Shown: positions 8,706 through 16,883 of the stretch, in pieces | Numbering within the stretch: position 1 is the first letter of the stretch | Layout of the letters: every line of letters begins with the position of its first letter | Assembly (NCBI RefSeq): GCF_023544465.1 | Contig: NZ_JALPVL010000004.1 | Location: forward strand, 580,184-644,183 | Source: Paractinoplanes maris | Lineage (GTDB): Bacteria > Actinomycetota > Actinomycetes > Mycobacteriales > Micromonosporaceae | DNA: 64,000 bases | Reading direction: 5' to 3' | The notes under the pieces: generated by a model | Told to the model about the DNA's origin: nothing | What the model saw: only the letters and a program-made list of their open reading frames with translations | The model's database searches: none | Translations under genes and position numbers: made by a program

Positions 8706-10225
8706 GGCGTACGTCGACTCTTTCGATCACGCTGGGCGAGCTGGCCCGCATTCAGCCGCTGGCCGGGGCCGAGTCGCACCTGGCCGACCCGTCGCGCAAG
8801 GTCGAGCAGGTGGTGCTGGCCGAGACGTTCGACCGGCTGCGCCGCTGCACGCCGCACGTCCTGGTGGTGCTGCACGACGAGGCGGCCACCGGCGGCTGGT
8901 CGCTGGCCGCTGCACTGCACCTGGCCTGGGAGCGCAACCTGTCGGCGGTGGTCGTCTCGCGGACGGTGGCCGGCGGCGCCAGTGTCGCGCTGGCCGAGCG
9001 CCTGCACATGTCGCTGATCGTCATCGACGACGACCCGATCGACATCGCGCTGCAGCTCGCCGGTCAGGTCAGCGCGCCCGCCGCGGCCCGCGCCCTGCGG
9101 CAGGCCCGGCTGGCCGAGCAACTGGCCGAGCAGACCGGCATCCGCGGCGTGCTCGGGGTGCTCAACCGCGAGCTCCAGCACGTGCCGGTCGCCCTCGTGG
9201 TGGGGGGCGTGGTGGTGGCCGGGCAGAGCGCGGCGCTGACCGACCGGCCGCAGGTGCGCCAGCTCGAGGTCGAGGTGCACGCGCCGGGGGAGCGGTCGGC
9301 GGCCCGGCTGATCGCCGCGGTGCCACTGCCCGGCCCGGCGGCGGTCGACCAGGTGGAGTCCCTGCTGCGGCTGGCCCGCCCGTCCCTGCAGGCGGCGTGG
9401 GCCCAGAGCCGGCTCGACACAGCGACCCGGGCCGCGCACGAGCAGGCCGCGTTCGGGCTGCTGCGCCGGCTCCCGCAGGCGTCGTCCGGCGAAGCGGCCG
9501 AGATCGAGGTCCCGGCCTGGACGAGCGAGCTGGGCTGGCAGGTCGGCGAGGCCAACCGCGCGGTGTGGCTGGCCCCGCTGCGCCCGTCCGGCGAACCCCC
9601 GGCCGAGATCACCTATCTGATCCGGGCCTCGTGGCAGCGCGGCCACTCGACCTGGCCGCTGGTGGCCGAGGGCGACGGCTGGATCTCCTGGCACAGCGGC
9701 ACCGACCCGGACGACGTGACCGCGCTGCGCCGGGCGCTGGCCGGCTTCCGCGACTCGGCGGTGGCCCACCGGCTGGCCATCGGCATCGGCCGGGCCCATC
9801 CCGGCGTCGGGGGCCTGATGCGCTCGGTGGCCGAGGCCCGCCTGGCCGCCCACGTGGCCCGCGAGGGCGGTCCCGGTGCGGTGCAGTGGTTCGACCAGGT
9901 GGGCGCGAACGCCGCGCTGGCCTGGCTGCCGACCACCGAGATCGCCCAGGTGGCCGACCTGTGCCTGGAGGACCTGATGGCCGCGAAGGACCGGGCCGCA
10001 CTGGTCCAGACCGTGCTCGCGGTGCTCGACTCGGGCGGCTCCCTGAGCCAGGCGTCGCAGCGGCTCGGCGTCCACCGCAACACCGTGCTGGCCCGGCTGG
10101 CGCGGGCCCGGCAGCTCGGCCTGACCTACGAGGAGCCCGGCCAGCGCCTGGCCCTGCATGTCCTCTGCTATGCCCTCACTTCACTGTGGAGCGAGACCGG
10201 CACGGAGCACGCCCAGCCGGCATAG
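8702..10225 (+). CDS. PucR-family transcriptional regulator
   Basis: A 507-residue regulator. The N-terminal PucR sensor-type domain (about residues 5-130) includes LGELARIQPLAGAE and HVLVVLHDEAATGGWSLA. A middle region is followed by a C-terminal HTH_30 helix-turn-helix, GGSLSQASQRLGVHRNTVLA, near residue 450. PucR/CdaR proteins commonly control purine, allantoin or amino-acid catabolism. It is the last gene of the rightward run, coupled through the repeat peptide, and is therefore likely to control the importer, the DUF917 locus and perhaps the divergent hyuA. The start is fixed by the ATGA overlap. Confidence 0.88.
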   Translation: MRRTSTLSITLGELARIQPLAGAESHLADPSRKVEQVVLAETFDRLRRCTPHVLVVLHDEAATGGWSLAAALHLAWERNLSAVVVSRTVAGGASVALAERLHMSLIVIDDDPIDIALQLAGQVSAPAAARALRQARLAEQLAEQTGIRGVLGVLNRELQHVPVALVVGGVVVAGQSAALTDRPQVRQLEVEVHAPGERSAARLIAAVPLPGPAAVDQVESLLRLARPSLQAAWAQSRLDTATRAAHEQAAFGLLRRLPQASSGEAAEIEVPAWTSELGWQVGEANRAVWLAPLRPSGEPPAEITYLIRASWQRGHSTWPLVAEGDGWISWHSGTDPDDVTALRRALAGFRDSAVAHRLAIGIGRAHPGVGGLMRSVAEARLAAHVAREGGPGAVQWFDQVGANAALAWLPTTEIAQVADLCLEDLMAAKDRAALVQTVLAVLDSGGSLSQASQRLGVHRNTVLARLARARQLGLTYEEPGQRLALHVLCYALTSLWSETGTEHAQPA

Positions 10226-10231
10226 CTGTGG

Positions 10232-10777
10232 TCACAGGCCGGCGGCGCTGTCGTAGCGGCGGCGCAGGTCGGTCATCTCGGGTTCGGACAGGGCTTCCTT
10301 GGCGGCCAGGCCGGCGTACGCCGGGGGGAACATCTCGCGGAGCCGGTCCACGAACTTGGTGTCGGCGGTGGCCTCGACGACCTGGATGCCGGGCGGGGTG
10401 GTGGAGACGTCCACGATCACCGGGCCGGCCAGTTTGACCGCCACGTCCCACGGGCGGTTCGGCTCGGCCACGCCGCAGAGGTGGAAACCGTAGACCGTCC
10501 GTACCTCGGAAAGGGTTTTGACCTGGGCCGGCTCGTAGCCGTAGACCCGGACCCCGCAGATCACCGCCGGAGGGGCGGCCGACGGCTGAGCGGCGGCGTG
10601 GCCGGCGTGGTTGTGCTGTCCCGGGTCCGACTGTTCGAGCGTGTCGCGCATCAGGGTCACGATCTGGCCCTGGACGTCGGCCGGCTCGTCCTGCCCGGCG
10701 GCCAGGCCGTACGCGCCGGCCACGGTCGCCAGCAGGATCGCCGCCACCCCCGCGTAGCGGCCCTTTCCCAGCTTCAT
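10232..10777 (-). CDS. Secreted or membrane-anchored protein of unknown function, downstream of LPMO
   Basis: A 181-residue protein with an N-terminal hydrophobic segment (YAGVAAILLATVAGAYGLAA) that is either a signal peptide or a membrane anchor. This is followed by a His-rich linker QHNHAGHAA and a globular C-terminal part with two cysteines (VICGVRVYGYEP and YGFHLCGVAEP). The ATG at 10777 is chosen because AGGAGAAG precedes it; an upstream in-frame start would hide the signal. It sits 64 bases behind the LPMO gene on the same strand, and both probably share the CebR-type operator. It ends six bases from the convergent PucR stop. No family recognised. Confidence 0.65.
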   Translation of the reverse strand: MKLGKGRYAGVAAILLATVAGAYGLAAGQDEPADVQGQIVTLMRDTLEQSDPGQHNHAGHAAAQPSAAPPAVICGVRVYGYEPAQVKTLSEVRTVYGFHLCGVAEPNRPWDVAVKLAGPVIVDVSTTPPGIQVVEATADTKFVDRLREMFPPAYAGLAAKEALSEPEMTDLRRRYDSAAGL

Positions 10778-10841
10778 GAGCACTTCTCCTCGCCGGTGGC
10801 CCGGCGCGGGACGTCGGGTGACGCCCCGCACCGGTGCCTGA

Positions 10842-11504
10842 TCAGGTGAAGTTGACGTCACTGCACCACATGTAGGCCTGGTCCTGGTGCGAGGCCTGCC
10901 AGATGACGAACAGGATGTGGTGTCCGGTGTAGCCGGACGTCGAGACGTTGAACGAGATGTTCTGCGCCGGGGCGTAGCGGCCGGTCTGCTGGATGAAGTC
11001 GAGGTTGCCCCAGCCGAGGCGCTGAGTGGCCGGGTTGAACCCCTGCTTGCTGACGTAGACCCGGAAGTAGTCGGCGCCGTGACTGGCCTGGTCGTACATC
11101 TGCACGGTGAAATTGCGGCCGAGGTTGGTCTGCCGCCAGGCGCCGGGCTGGTTCAGGCTGTCGTTGCGGGTGAGCCCGTTGCTGCAGAGCTGCCCGTCGG
11201 GGGTACGAGCCTGGAACTGGCCGCCGAGGCCGTCGCGCAGGGCGCTCATCCAGTTCCACATGGTGTCGGGGTTGGCCTGGAACGCCTGCCAGCACATCGG
11301 GTCCTGGGTCTGCATGGCCGGGTTCATGTGCTGACTGCCCCAGGCCTGCCAGCACTGGTAGGCGCGACTGGCCGGCCCGACGACGGTGCCGTGGGCCTGA
11401 GCCGCACCGGCTGCGGGCAGCAAGCCCACCACCAGAGCGAGCAGAACGACCAGAACCTGAGCTGAGCGTTTCTGCCGGGACTGACTGGAATCGTGTGGAC
11501 GCAC
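10842..11504 (-). CDS. AA10 lytic polysaccharide monooxygenase (chitin/cellulose-active)
   Basis: A secreted copper enzyme that oxidatively cleaves crystalline chitin or cellulose. It has 220 residues with a signal peptide ending AGAAQA, so the mature protein begins HGTVV: His38 becomes the N-terminal half of the copper histidine brace. The second ligand is His142 in DQASHGADYFRVYVSK. The C-terminal IWQASHQDQAYMWCSDVNF matches the AA10 fold, and no extra binding module is present. The start is the GTG at 11504 after GAGGAGGAA. Only activity tests could decide chitin against cellulose; the CebR-type box upstream favours a cellulose or cello-oligosaccharide regulon. Confidence 0.93.
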   Translation of the reverse strand: MRPHDSSQSRQKRSAQVLVVLLALVVGLLPAAGAAQAHGTVVGPASRAYQCWQAWGSQHMNPAMQTQDPMCWQAFQANPDTMWNWMSALRDGLGGQFQARTPDGQLCSNGLTRNDSLNQPGAWRQTNLGRNFTVQMYDQASHGADYFRVYVSKQGFNPATQRLGWGNLDFIQQTGRYAPAQNISFNVSTSGYTGHHILFVIWQASHQDQAYMWCSDVNFT

Positions 11505-11536
11505 GGTTCCTCCTCCATTCTTCGGCAATCGGGGGA

Positions 11537-11550
11537 TGGGAGCGCTCCCA
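11537..11550. promoter_or_regulatory. CebR/CelR-type operator upstream of the LPMO gene
   Basis: The perfect 14-base palindrome TGGGAGCGCTCCCA lies 33 bases upstream of the LPMO GTG. This exact sequence is the known operator of the LacI-family repressors CebR (Streptomyces) and CelR (Thermobifida), which are released by cellobiose. It predicts that the LPMO gene, and probably the gene behind it, are induced by cello-oligosaccharides. Confidence 0.9.
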
Positions 11551-11746
11551 GGCAGGATCGCACTGTTGTGTCCAGATATCAACCCTGATCTATGTAAAGG
11601 GGGCGGGCCGGTAGGAGCGAGTCCGGCCCGCCGCATCAGCTTCGAACTCCCGCCGGCGTGGCGCGCCCGCCCGGGTGATGGCGATCTTGGGAGAGGGCGA
11701 TATCCAATGCACCCGTGTCCATCACCGCTCTGGAGAGGTACGACCG

Positions 11747-12919
11747 GTGACTGCCTCGGGTCCGTCGTTCGATCACCGCCGCATCGAACGGATCTTTCGC
11801 AACGAGGGTCTTCCCGCACTCGTCCGTGACGCCCGGCCGGGCCGGTCCGTGTTGTCGAGAACCATGCCCTTTCTGCAGGTCGCCGCGATGATCGCGATAC
11901 TGGGCAGTGTGGCAGTGCTCGGCTTGCGCGGCCTCCTCAACCCGGACGTCTGGCAGGTCGCCTGGGGCGTCGGACCCGGCCGGCTCGCCCTGACGATGTC
12001 GGTGTTCGCGGTCGTCGCATTCATGACCGGCATCGCCCGGACAAGAGAGCTGTCCGAGACGCTGACGCGGGAACACGAGAGTGATACCGCCGCCATCCCC
12101 TGGCCGGCCCGTGCGGCATCCGGTGCCGAGGTGCTCGAGAAGGATCGCCGAGTGCCGGAGTTGACCGAGATGCAGCGCGCGAACTTGGCGCTGGCGGTGA
12201 CCGGTCGCCAGCTCGCCCAGGCGTTGTGGCTCGGGATCGGGATCTTCATCATGCTGTTCCTGCTGGGCCTGGTTCTCGTGCCGCCGGTGACCGGCAAGGC
12301 GTGGATCGGTACCGGGGACGCCGATCAATACGTCGGCCGGCCGCCGCTGCTGATCTCGGTGACCATGATCAAAGTGGCGGTGCTGCTGGCCGGTTTCAGC
12401 ATGCTGTACTTCATCGTCGTGACGGCTCGTGAGGAGCAGTACCGGCGTGCTTTCTACGGACCGCTCGCTCACCGGTTGCATCGGCTGCTGCAGTTGCACG
12501 CCGCGTACAGCGTTTATGTCGGCCCACCGGTCCGGTCCACCTCTCGTCTCGGGCAGGTGACCCGAAAGGTCTTCGAGGAAATGATTGCCACGGCCCGGGA
12601 TGGATCTGTGTTCGGCCCGCGGACCTCGCCATCGCGCCGGCCTTGGTCGCCGGCGAGGCAACGGCCCACCTGGAACCCCGCGCCGCCGGCTGTCTGGACT
12701 CCCTGGCGAGTGATGCGAGCGATGGCGCGTGTCTTCGTTCCTCTGGTGGCAGCCCAAGGCTTTGTTGCGTTTCTTAATGATCTGCCCCGGCGCTGGGATC
12801 CTGACGATGACCCGCTCTTTCGTGCGACGACGAGCAGCGGTCCGGCCGACACCCGGGCGAACGACCGAGGCGGCGCGAATCAGCCGGAGAACCGAGCCGG
12901 AGGCGGGACGACGCCCTGA
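11747..12919 (+). CDS. Multi-pass membrane protein of unknown function
   Basis: About 390 residues with four clear hydrophobic segments: VAAMIAILGSVAVLGLRGLL, LTMSVFAVVAFMTGIA, LWLGIGIFIMLFLLGLVLV and VTMIKVAVLLAGFSMLYFIVV. Charged stretches lie between them, and the C-terminal tail is long, basic and disordered. The GTG at 11747 is chosen for the GGAGAGG site; an upstream ATG would lack one. Codon use is less GC3-extreme than in neighbouring genes. There is no recognisable domain, and the neighbours do not suggest a role. Confidence 0.6.
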   Translation: MTASGPSFDHRRIERIFRNEGLPALVRDARPGRSVLSRTMPFLQVAAMIAILGSVAVLGLRGLLNPDVWQVAWGVGPGRLALTMSVFAVVAFMTGIARTRELSETLTREHESDTAAIPWPARAASGAEVLEKDRRVPELTEMQRANLALAVTGRQLAQALWLGIGIFIMLFLLGLVLVPPVTGKAWIGTGDADQYVGRPPLLISVTMIKVAVLLAGFSMLYFIVVTAREEQYRRAFYGPLAHRLHRLLQLHAAYSVYVGPPVRSTSRLGQVTRKVFEEMIATARDGSVFGPRTSPSRRPWSPARQRPTWNPAPPAVWTPWRVMRAMARVFVPLVAAQGFVAFLNDLPRRWDPDDDPLFRATTSSGPADTRANDRGGANQPENRAGGGTTP

Positions 12920-12994
12920 GGAAAGCTTCGCGGTGACCGCTTACCTGGACACTGGCGGGCACGACGACTGACAGAGTGGGCGTAGCGTCCAGGC

Positions 12995-14182
12995 ATGGAC
13001 TCGACGCGACTTCGTGAGGTCTACGAGGATCTGCATCGGCACCCGGAGCTGTCCTTTCAGGAGCGGCGGACGGCGGGTGTCGCGGCGGGCCGGCTGCGGG
13101 AGAACGCGTACGAGGTGATCGAGGGCCTCGGCGGCACCGGGGTGGCCGGGGTGCTGCGGCGGGGGAGCGGGCCGACGGTGTGGCTGCGGGCCGACATGGA
13201 CGCGCTGCCCGTCACCGAGCAGACCGGGCTGCCCTACGCCAGCGTTGTCGACGGGGTGTCGCACGCCTGCGGGCACGACATGCACGTCACGTGCCTGATG
13301 GGCGCCGCGGCCGAGCTTGCCGCGGCCGATGACTGGCAGGGCACGGTGGTGGCGATCTTCCAGCCGGCCGAGGAGCTCGCCAAAGGGGCTCAGGCGATGG
13401 TCGACGACGGTCTGGCCGAGCGGGTGCCCCGGGCCGACATCGTGCTCGGCCAGCACGTCGCGCCGCTTCCGGCGGGCAGCATCGGGCTGACTCCGGGGCC
13501 GATGTGGGCCGCCTCCGACTCGTTGCGGGTCACCATCCACGGCCGGGGTGGTCACGGCTCGCGGCCCGAGACCACCGTCGACCCCGTGGTCATCGCGGCC
13601 GCTACCGTACTGCGGCTGCAGACCATCGTCGCGCGCGAGATCTCGACCACCGAGACGGCCGTGGTCACCGTCGGCGCGGTGCACGCCGGCACCAAGCACA
13701 ACATCATCCCGGACGCCGCGACGCTGCTGCTCAACGTGCGCACGTACGACTCGAAGGTCCGCGACCGGGTGCTGGCCGCGATCAGGCGCATCGTGCACGC
13801 CGAGGCCGCGGCGGCCGGTGCGCCTTGCGACCCGACAGTTGTCATCGAGGAGTCGACGCCGACGCTGACCAACGACGTGGACGCGGCCGAGCGGACCCGG
13901 CCGGCCCTCGAGTCGGTGGGCCCGGTCTTCGACCCCGGCCCGTTGCCCAGCAGCGAGGACGTGCAGGTGCTGGCCACCGCCACGGGTGCCCCGATCACCT
14001 ACTGGCTGATGGGCGGGGCCGACCCTTCTTTGTACGCCGGAGCCACCACCGCGGAGCAGCTGATCGAGGTGGCCGGCACCATCCCGTCCAACCACTCGCC
14101 GCATTACCACCCGATCCCGGATCCGACGATCCGCGCCGGTGTGGCCGCGCTGGTCGCCGCCGCCCGCGCCTGGCTCCGCTGA
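12995..14182 (+). CDS. M20-family metal-dependent amidohydrolase
   Basis: A 395-residue zinc/manganese aminoacylase-type hydrolase of the M20D group (hippurate hydrolase, N-acetyl- or indole-conjugate amidohydrolases). Motifs are LRADMDALPV (64-73), ACGHDMH (91-97; Cys92 and His94 as metal ligands), FQPAEE (122-127; catalytic Glu) and a dimerisation insert beginning GRGGHGSRPE. The length is normal. It cleaves an acyl group from an N-acylated amino acid in the cytoplasm; the acyl group is unknown. It stands alone, with 75 bases to the previous gene and 61 to the next. It could serve peptide or conjugate catabolism together with the hydantoinase loci. Confidence 0.85.
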   Translation: MDSTRLREVYEDLHRHPELSFQERRTAGVAAGRLRENAYEVIEGLGGTGVAGVLRRGSGPTVWLRADMDALPVTEQTGLPYASVVDGVSHACGHDMHVTCLMGAAAELAAADDWQGTVVAIFQPAEELAKGAQAMVDDGLAERVPRADIVLGQHVAPLPAGSIGLTPGPMWAASDSLRVTIHGRGGHGSRPETTVDPVVIAAATVLRLQTIVAREISTTETAVVTVGAVHAGTKHNIIPDAATLLLNVRTYDSKVRDRVLAAIRRIVHAEAAAAGAPCDPTVVIEESTPTLTNDVDAAERTRPALESVGPVFDPGPLPSSEDVQVLATATGAPITYWLMGGADPSLYAGATTAEQLIEVAGTIPSNHSPHYHPIPDPTIRAGVAALVAAARAWLR

Positions 14183-14243
14183 CCCCACGAAACGCCCACA
14201 GTGGACTATCCTGGTCGCTTCGTCGATCGGGAGGGCACCCTTC

Positions 14244-15041
14244 ATGACCAGCCTCACGCCGGATCCCGGCGCCAAGCTCGACACCACCGTGCCGCACAGC
14301 GCCCGCGTCTGGAACTACTGGCTGGGCGGCAAGGACAACTACGCCGTCGACCGTGAGGTCGGTGACAAGGTCCGCGAGGTCTTCCCGGCCATCGTCGAGA
14401 ACGCTCAAGCCTGTCGCGCCTTTCTGGTCCGGGTGGTCGGCTACCTGGCCGGTGAGGCGGGCATCCGGCAGTTCCTCGACATCGGCACCGGGCTGCCCAC
14501 CGCCGACAACACGCACGAGGTGGCCCAGCGGATCGCGCCGGAGTCGCGGATCGTCTACGTCGACAACGACCCGCTCGTCCTGGTGCACGCCCGCGTCCTG
14601 CTCAGCAGCGGGCCCGAGGGGGTCACCGACTACGTCGACGCCGACCTGGACGACGCCGCGACGATCCGGCGGGAGGCCGCCCGCACGCTCGACTTCGACC
14701 AGCCGATCGCGCTGATGCTGATGGGCATCCTGGGTCACGTCGAGGACGACGACGAGGCGCTGGCCATCGTCCGCCGGCTGGTCGACCTGCTGCCGTCGGG
14801 CAGCTATCTGGCCTTCTACGACGGCACCGACACCAGCGCGCTGATCGTCGAGGGGCAGAAGGTCTCGAGCGACGGCGGCCACAACTATTACCTGCGCAGT
14901 CCCGAGCGCATCGCCCGCTTCTTCGCCGGACTCGAGCTGGTCGAGCCCGGCGTGGTCACCGTCTCGCGCTGGCGCCCCGAGCCGGGCTCGGGCGAGCCGG
15001 CCCACCAGGACTCCTACGGGGGCATCGGCCGCAAGCCCTAA
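14244..15041 (+). CDS. SAM-dependent methyltransferase, DUF574 family
   Basis: A 265-residue protein of the actinobacterial DUF574 methyltransferase family, recognised by PHSARVWNYWLGGKDNYAVDR near the N-terminus, the SAM-binding FLDIGTGLPTADNTHEVAQ, and VYVDNDPLVLVHARVLL. Members are abundant in filamentous actinomycetes, often as many paralogues. Their substrates are mostly unknown, and many lie next to regulators. The ATG at 14244 follows GGGAGGG. The stop overlaps the convergent lipoprotein gene by four bases, so the two probably terminate into each other. Confidence 0.88.
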   Translation: MTSLTPDPGAKLDTTVPHSARVWNYWLGGKDNYAVDREVGDKVREVFPAIVENAQACRAFLVRVVGYLAGEAGIRQFLDIGTGLPTADNTHEVAQRIAPESRIVYVDNDPLVLVHARVLLSSGPEGVTDYVDADLDDAATIRREAARTLDFDQPIALMLMGILGHVEDDDEALAIVRRLVDLLPSGSYLAFYDGTDTSALIVEGQKVSSDGGHNYYLRSPERIARFFAGLELVEPGVVTVSRWRPEPGSGEPAHQDSYGGIGRKP

Positions 15042-15916
15042 CGGCGGGCCAGCCGGTCGGCGTTCGCCAGCTCCGTCTCGAAGTACGCCTTGATCGCGGC
15101 CAGCTTGTCCGCCTGCTGCGCCGCCACCCGATTCTGGTAGGCGGTCTCGACGGCCAGCATCACGCCGGCCAGGTTGGTCTCGGCTTTGCAGGCCACGTCG
15201 GCGGTGGCCACGGTGATCTCGGCCGGATCGGCCCGCGCGGTCTGCCAGCGCTGATCGCCCGCCGCGGCGTACGGGTCGGGATAGCTGTAGCCCTTGGCCC
15301 GCATGCATCTGCTCCACTCGGCGAACACCCGGACGACCCGGCTGTCGGCCTTCGTCTGCTTGTACGTCTCGAGCTGGAGCCTCTCGGCGATGCCGGGGTC
15401 GGCCTCGGGTGCGCCCCGGGTGAGTTGCCGGACGGCTTCCCCGGCACAGCCGCCGGCCGGAACCGGCTGTCCGCGGAAAGTCTGCTCGCCCCGGCCCGCC
15501 CAGACATTCATCGCCTCCGCGGACGGCTTTTCCTGTGCGACCGGTCGCGGCGCCGTTGCGGGCGGGTGGTAGCCGATGGTCTTCGCTTTCGCCGGCTCGA
15601 CGACCGCATAGCGACGGGCATTCCGGGGCGTCCCGTCCAGGGCCGCCGGCCGATTCTCGGGCCAGGCCAGGCCGAATCGTCTCAGACAATCCCGGCCGAT
15701 TGCGGTGACCGCCGTGTCCAGCTTTTTCTGCTGTTCATCGGTCAGCAGATAAGCGTCGAGCGGTAACACGATATCGGCGCCGGAACGCACGGTGGGAATG
15801 GTGCTTGTCGACGGTTCTCCCGATTGCGCCACGGCCGGCGCGGTGGTGCAGGCGCCGATGGTCGCGACGGTGGCGGCGAGACCGAGAGGAATGAGAACAC
15901 GCTTCGAGCTGATCAT
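15038..15916 (-). CDS. Secreted lipoprotein of unknown function
   Basis: A 292-residue exported protein with a lipoprotein signal ending TIGAC (Cys at about residue 23). It has a disordered Ser/Thr linker and then a mostly helical body that includes FAEWSRCMRAKGYSYPDPYA. The pattern of a Cys-x-x-x-x-Gly-x-x-x-Pro-x-Pro segment is common in actinobacterial extracytoplasmic proteins, often encoded near peptidoglycan-binding or sensor genes. No enzymatic motif is visible. It is convergent with the DUF574 methyltransferase gene, overlapping it by four bases. Confidence 0.65.
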   Translation of the reverse strand: MISSKRVLIPLGLAATVATIGACTTAPAVAQSGEPSTSTIPTVRSGADIVLPLDAYLLTDEQQKKLDTAVTAIGRDCLRRFGLAWPENRPAALDGTPRNARRYAVVEPAKAKTIGYHPPATAPRPVAQEKPSAEAMNVWAGRGEQTFRGQPVPAGGCAGEAVRQLTRGAPEADPGIAERLQLETYKQTKADSRVVRVFAEWSRCMRAKGYSYPDPYAAAGDQRWQTARADPAEITVATADVACKAETNLAGVMLAVETAYQNRVAAQQADKLAAIKAYFETELANADRLARR

Positions 15917-15937
15917 GGCAACGGCTCCTCGGCCAGG

Positions 15938-15973
15938 TGCGGTCCGGTCCGCGGGGGCAGACCGGACCGCACT
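15938..15973 (-). terminator. Hairpin behind the crystallin-like gene
   Basis: A perfect 13-base-pair stem, GTGCGGTCCGGTC (15938-15950) and its complement (15961-15973), with a ten-base loop. It lies 25 bases beyond the stop of the gene at 15999 and just before the lipoprotein start. On the minus strand there is no T-run, as is usual for high-G+C terminators. Confidence 0.7.
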
Positions 15974-15998
15974 TATCGGGTGGTGTCCGCGCCTGGGC

Positions 15999-16883
15999 TT
16001 ACGGCCCGGCGACCCGGTGCGAGCTCAGCGACTCGTTGAGGCTGCCGAGGCTGGAGTACGCGTAGCTCAGGGAACCGCTCGTCTGCCCGTAGGGCAGCAA
16101 CTGGAGGTAGGCCCCCGAGTAGTTGGCGTTGGCGTACGCCCGCACGTAGCTGGTGGAGTAGTTGATGATGCTGCTGGTGTTGTTGTCGATGGCCGTTACG
16201 GTCCCCGGTGCCGTGCCGAACGTCTGGTTGCAGGTCAGCGGGTACGTCGTGCCCTGGAAGGTGACCGAGCTGACGGTGGTGGCCACGGTTCCGGGCGGGT
16301 TCTGGGTGTAGCCGACGCCGAACCGGACGACCGTCTTGCTCTTGCCGGCCGCGGTGACCACAGCGGTGGCGCTGGCGTCCTCATAGAACGTGCCGCCGTT
16401 GGCCACCATGTTCCACTTGTTGGTGGTGGTGTTCCAGCGGAGCGTTCCGTACGTATTGGGGGTGCCGCCGTCCACCTCGACCGAGAAGAACGAGGGCTGG
16501 TCCGGTGCCGGGGAGGCAGCGAAGGTTCCCGGAGTGATGTTGTCCGTGGTGACGCCGCTGATGGTGCGGTGGATCAGGTCCGGGCCGGTGAACTTGAGGC
16601 CGGCCGCGGTCGGCTCGGGCTCGCGGGTGGTCTCGTCCGGGTTGACGAACCAGCCGGCGAGGTTGGGGCAGTTCGTGAAGCTGGGAACGGTGAAGTTCGG
16701 GTACGAGGGCGCGGTGGTCCCGAAGTCGTAGAACTGCCCGACGAAGTTCGCGTCCTTCCAGACCACGACTTCGCCGGCATCGATGATTTTGTCGCCCTGA
16801 CTGGCGGAGGCCGGTGCGGCAACACCGACGGCGGCAATGGCGCCGGCCGCGATGGCCAGTGCGGTGCCAATTTTCCGGATCAT
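15999..16883 (-). CDS. Secreted protein with crystallin-like (peptidase inhibitor I36-like) ends
   Basis: A 294-residue exported protein with a signal peptide ending PASA. After it comes VVVWKDANFVGQFYDFG, and the C-terminus reads YVRAYANANYSGAYLQLLPY followed by GSLNESLSSHRV. Both ends have the aromatic-rich strand and final SS-R pattern of beta/gamma-crystallin Greek-key or I36-inhibitor proteins of actinomycetes. The middle, about 180 residues of Thr/Asn/Gly-rich beta-type sequence, shows no recognisable domain. Roles known for the fold are protease inhibition and calcium binding; which applies here is unknown. It is monocistronic and followed by a strong hairpin. Confidence 0.65.
   Translation of the reverse strand: MIRKIGTALAIAAGAIAAVGVAAPASASQGDKIIDAGEVVVWKDANFVGQFYDFGTTAPSYPNFTVPSFTNCPNLAGWFVNPDETTREPEPTAAGLKFTGPDLIHRTISGVTTDNITPGTFAASPAPDQPSFFSVEVDGGTPNTYGTLRWNTTTNKWNMVANGGTFYEDASATAVVTAAGKSKTVVRFGVGYTQNPPGTVATTVSSVTFQGTTYPLTCNQTFGTAPGTVTAIDNNTSSIINYSTSYVRAYANANYSGAYLQLLPYGQTSGSLSYAYSSLGSLNESLSSHRVAGP

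Noticed and set aside
12941..14287. 448-codon minus-strand frame
   Set aside because: Antisense to the M20 amidohydrolase, whose metal-site motifs are clear on the + strand.
13995..15689. 564-codon minus-strand frame spanning the DUF574 gene
   Set aside because: Covers the antisense of the DUF574 gene and an out-of-frame part of the lipoprotein gene. Low-complexity composition, no family.
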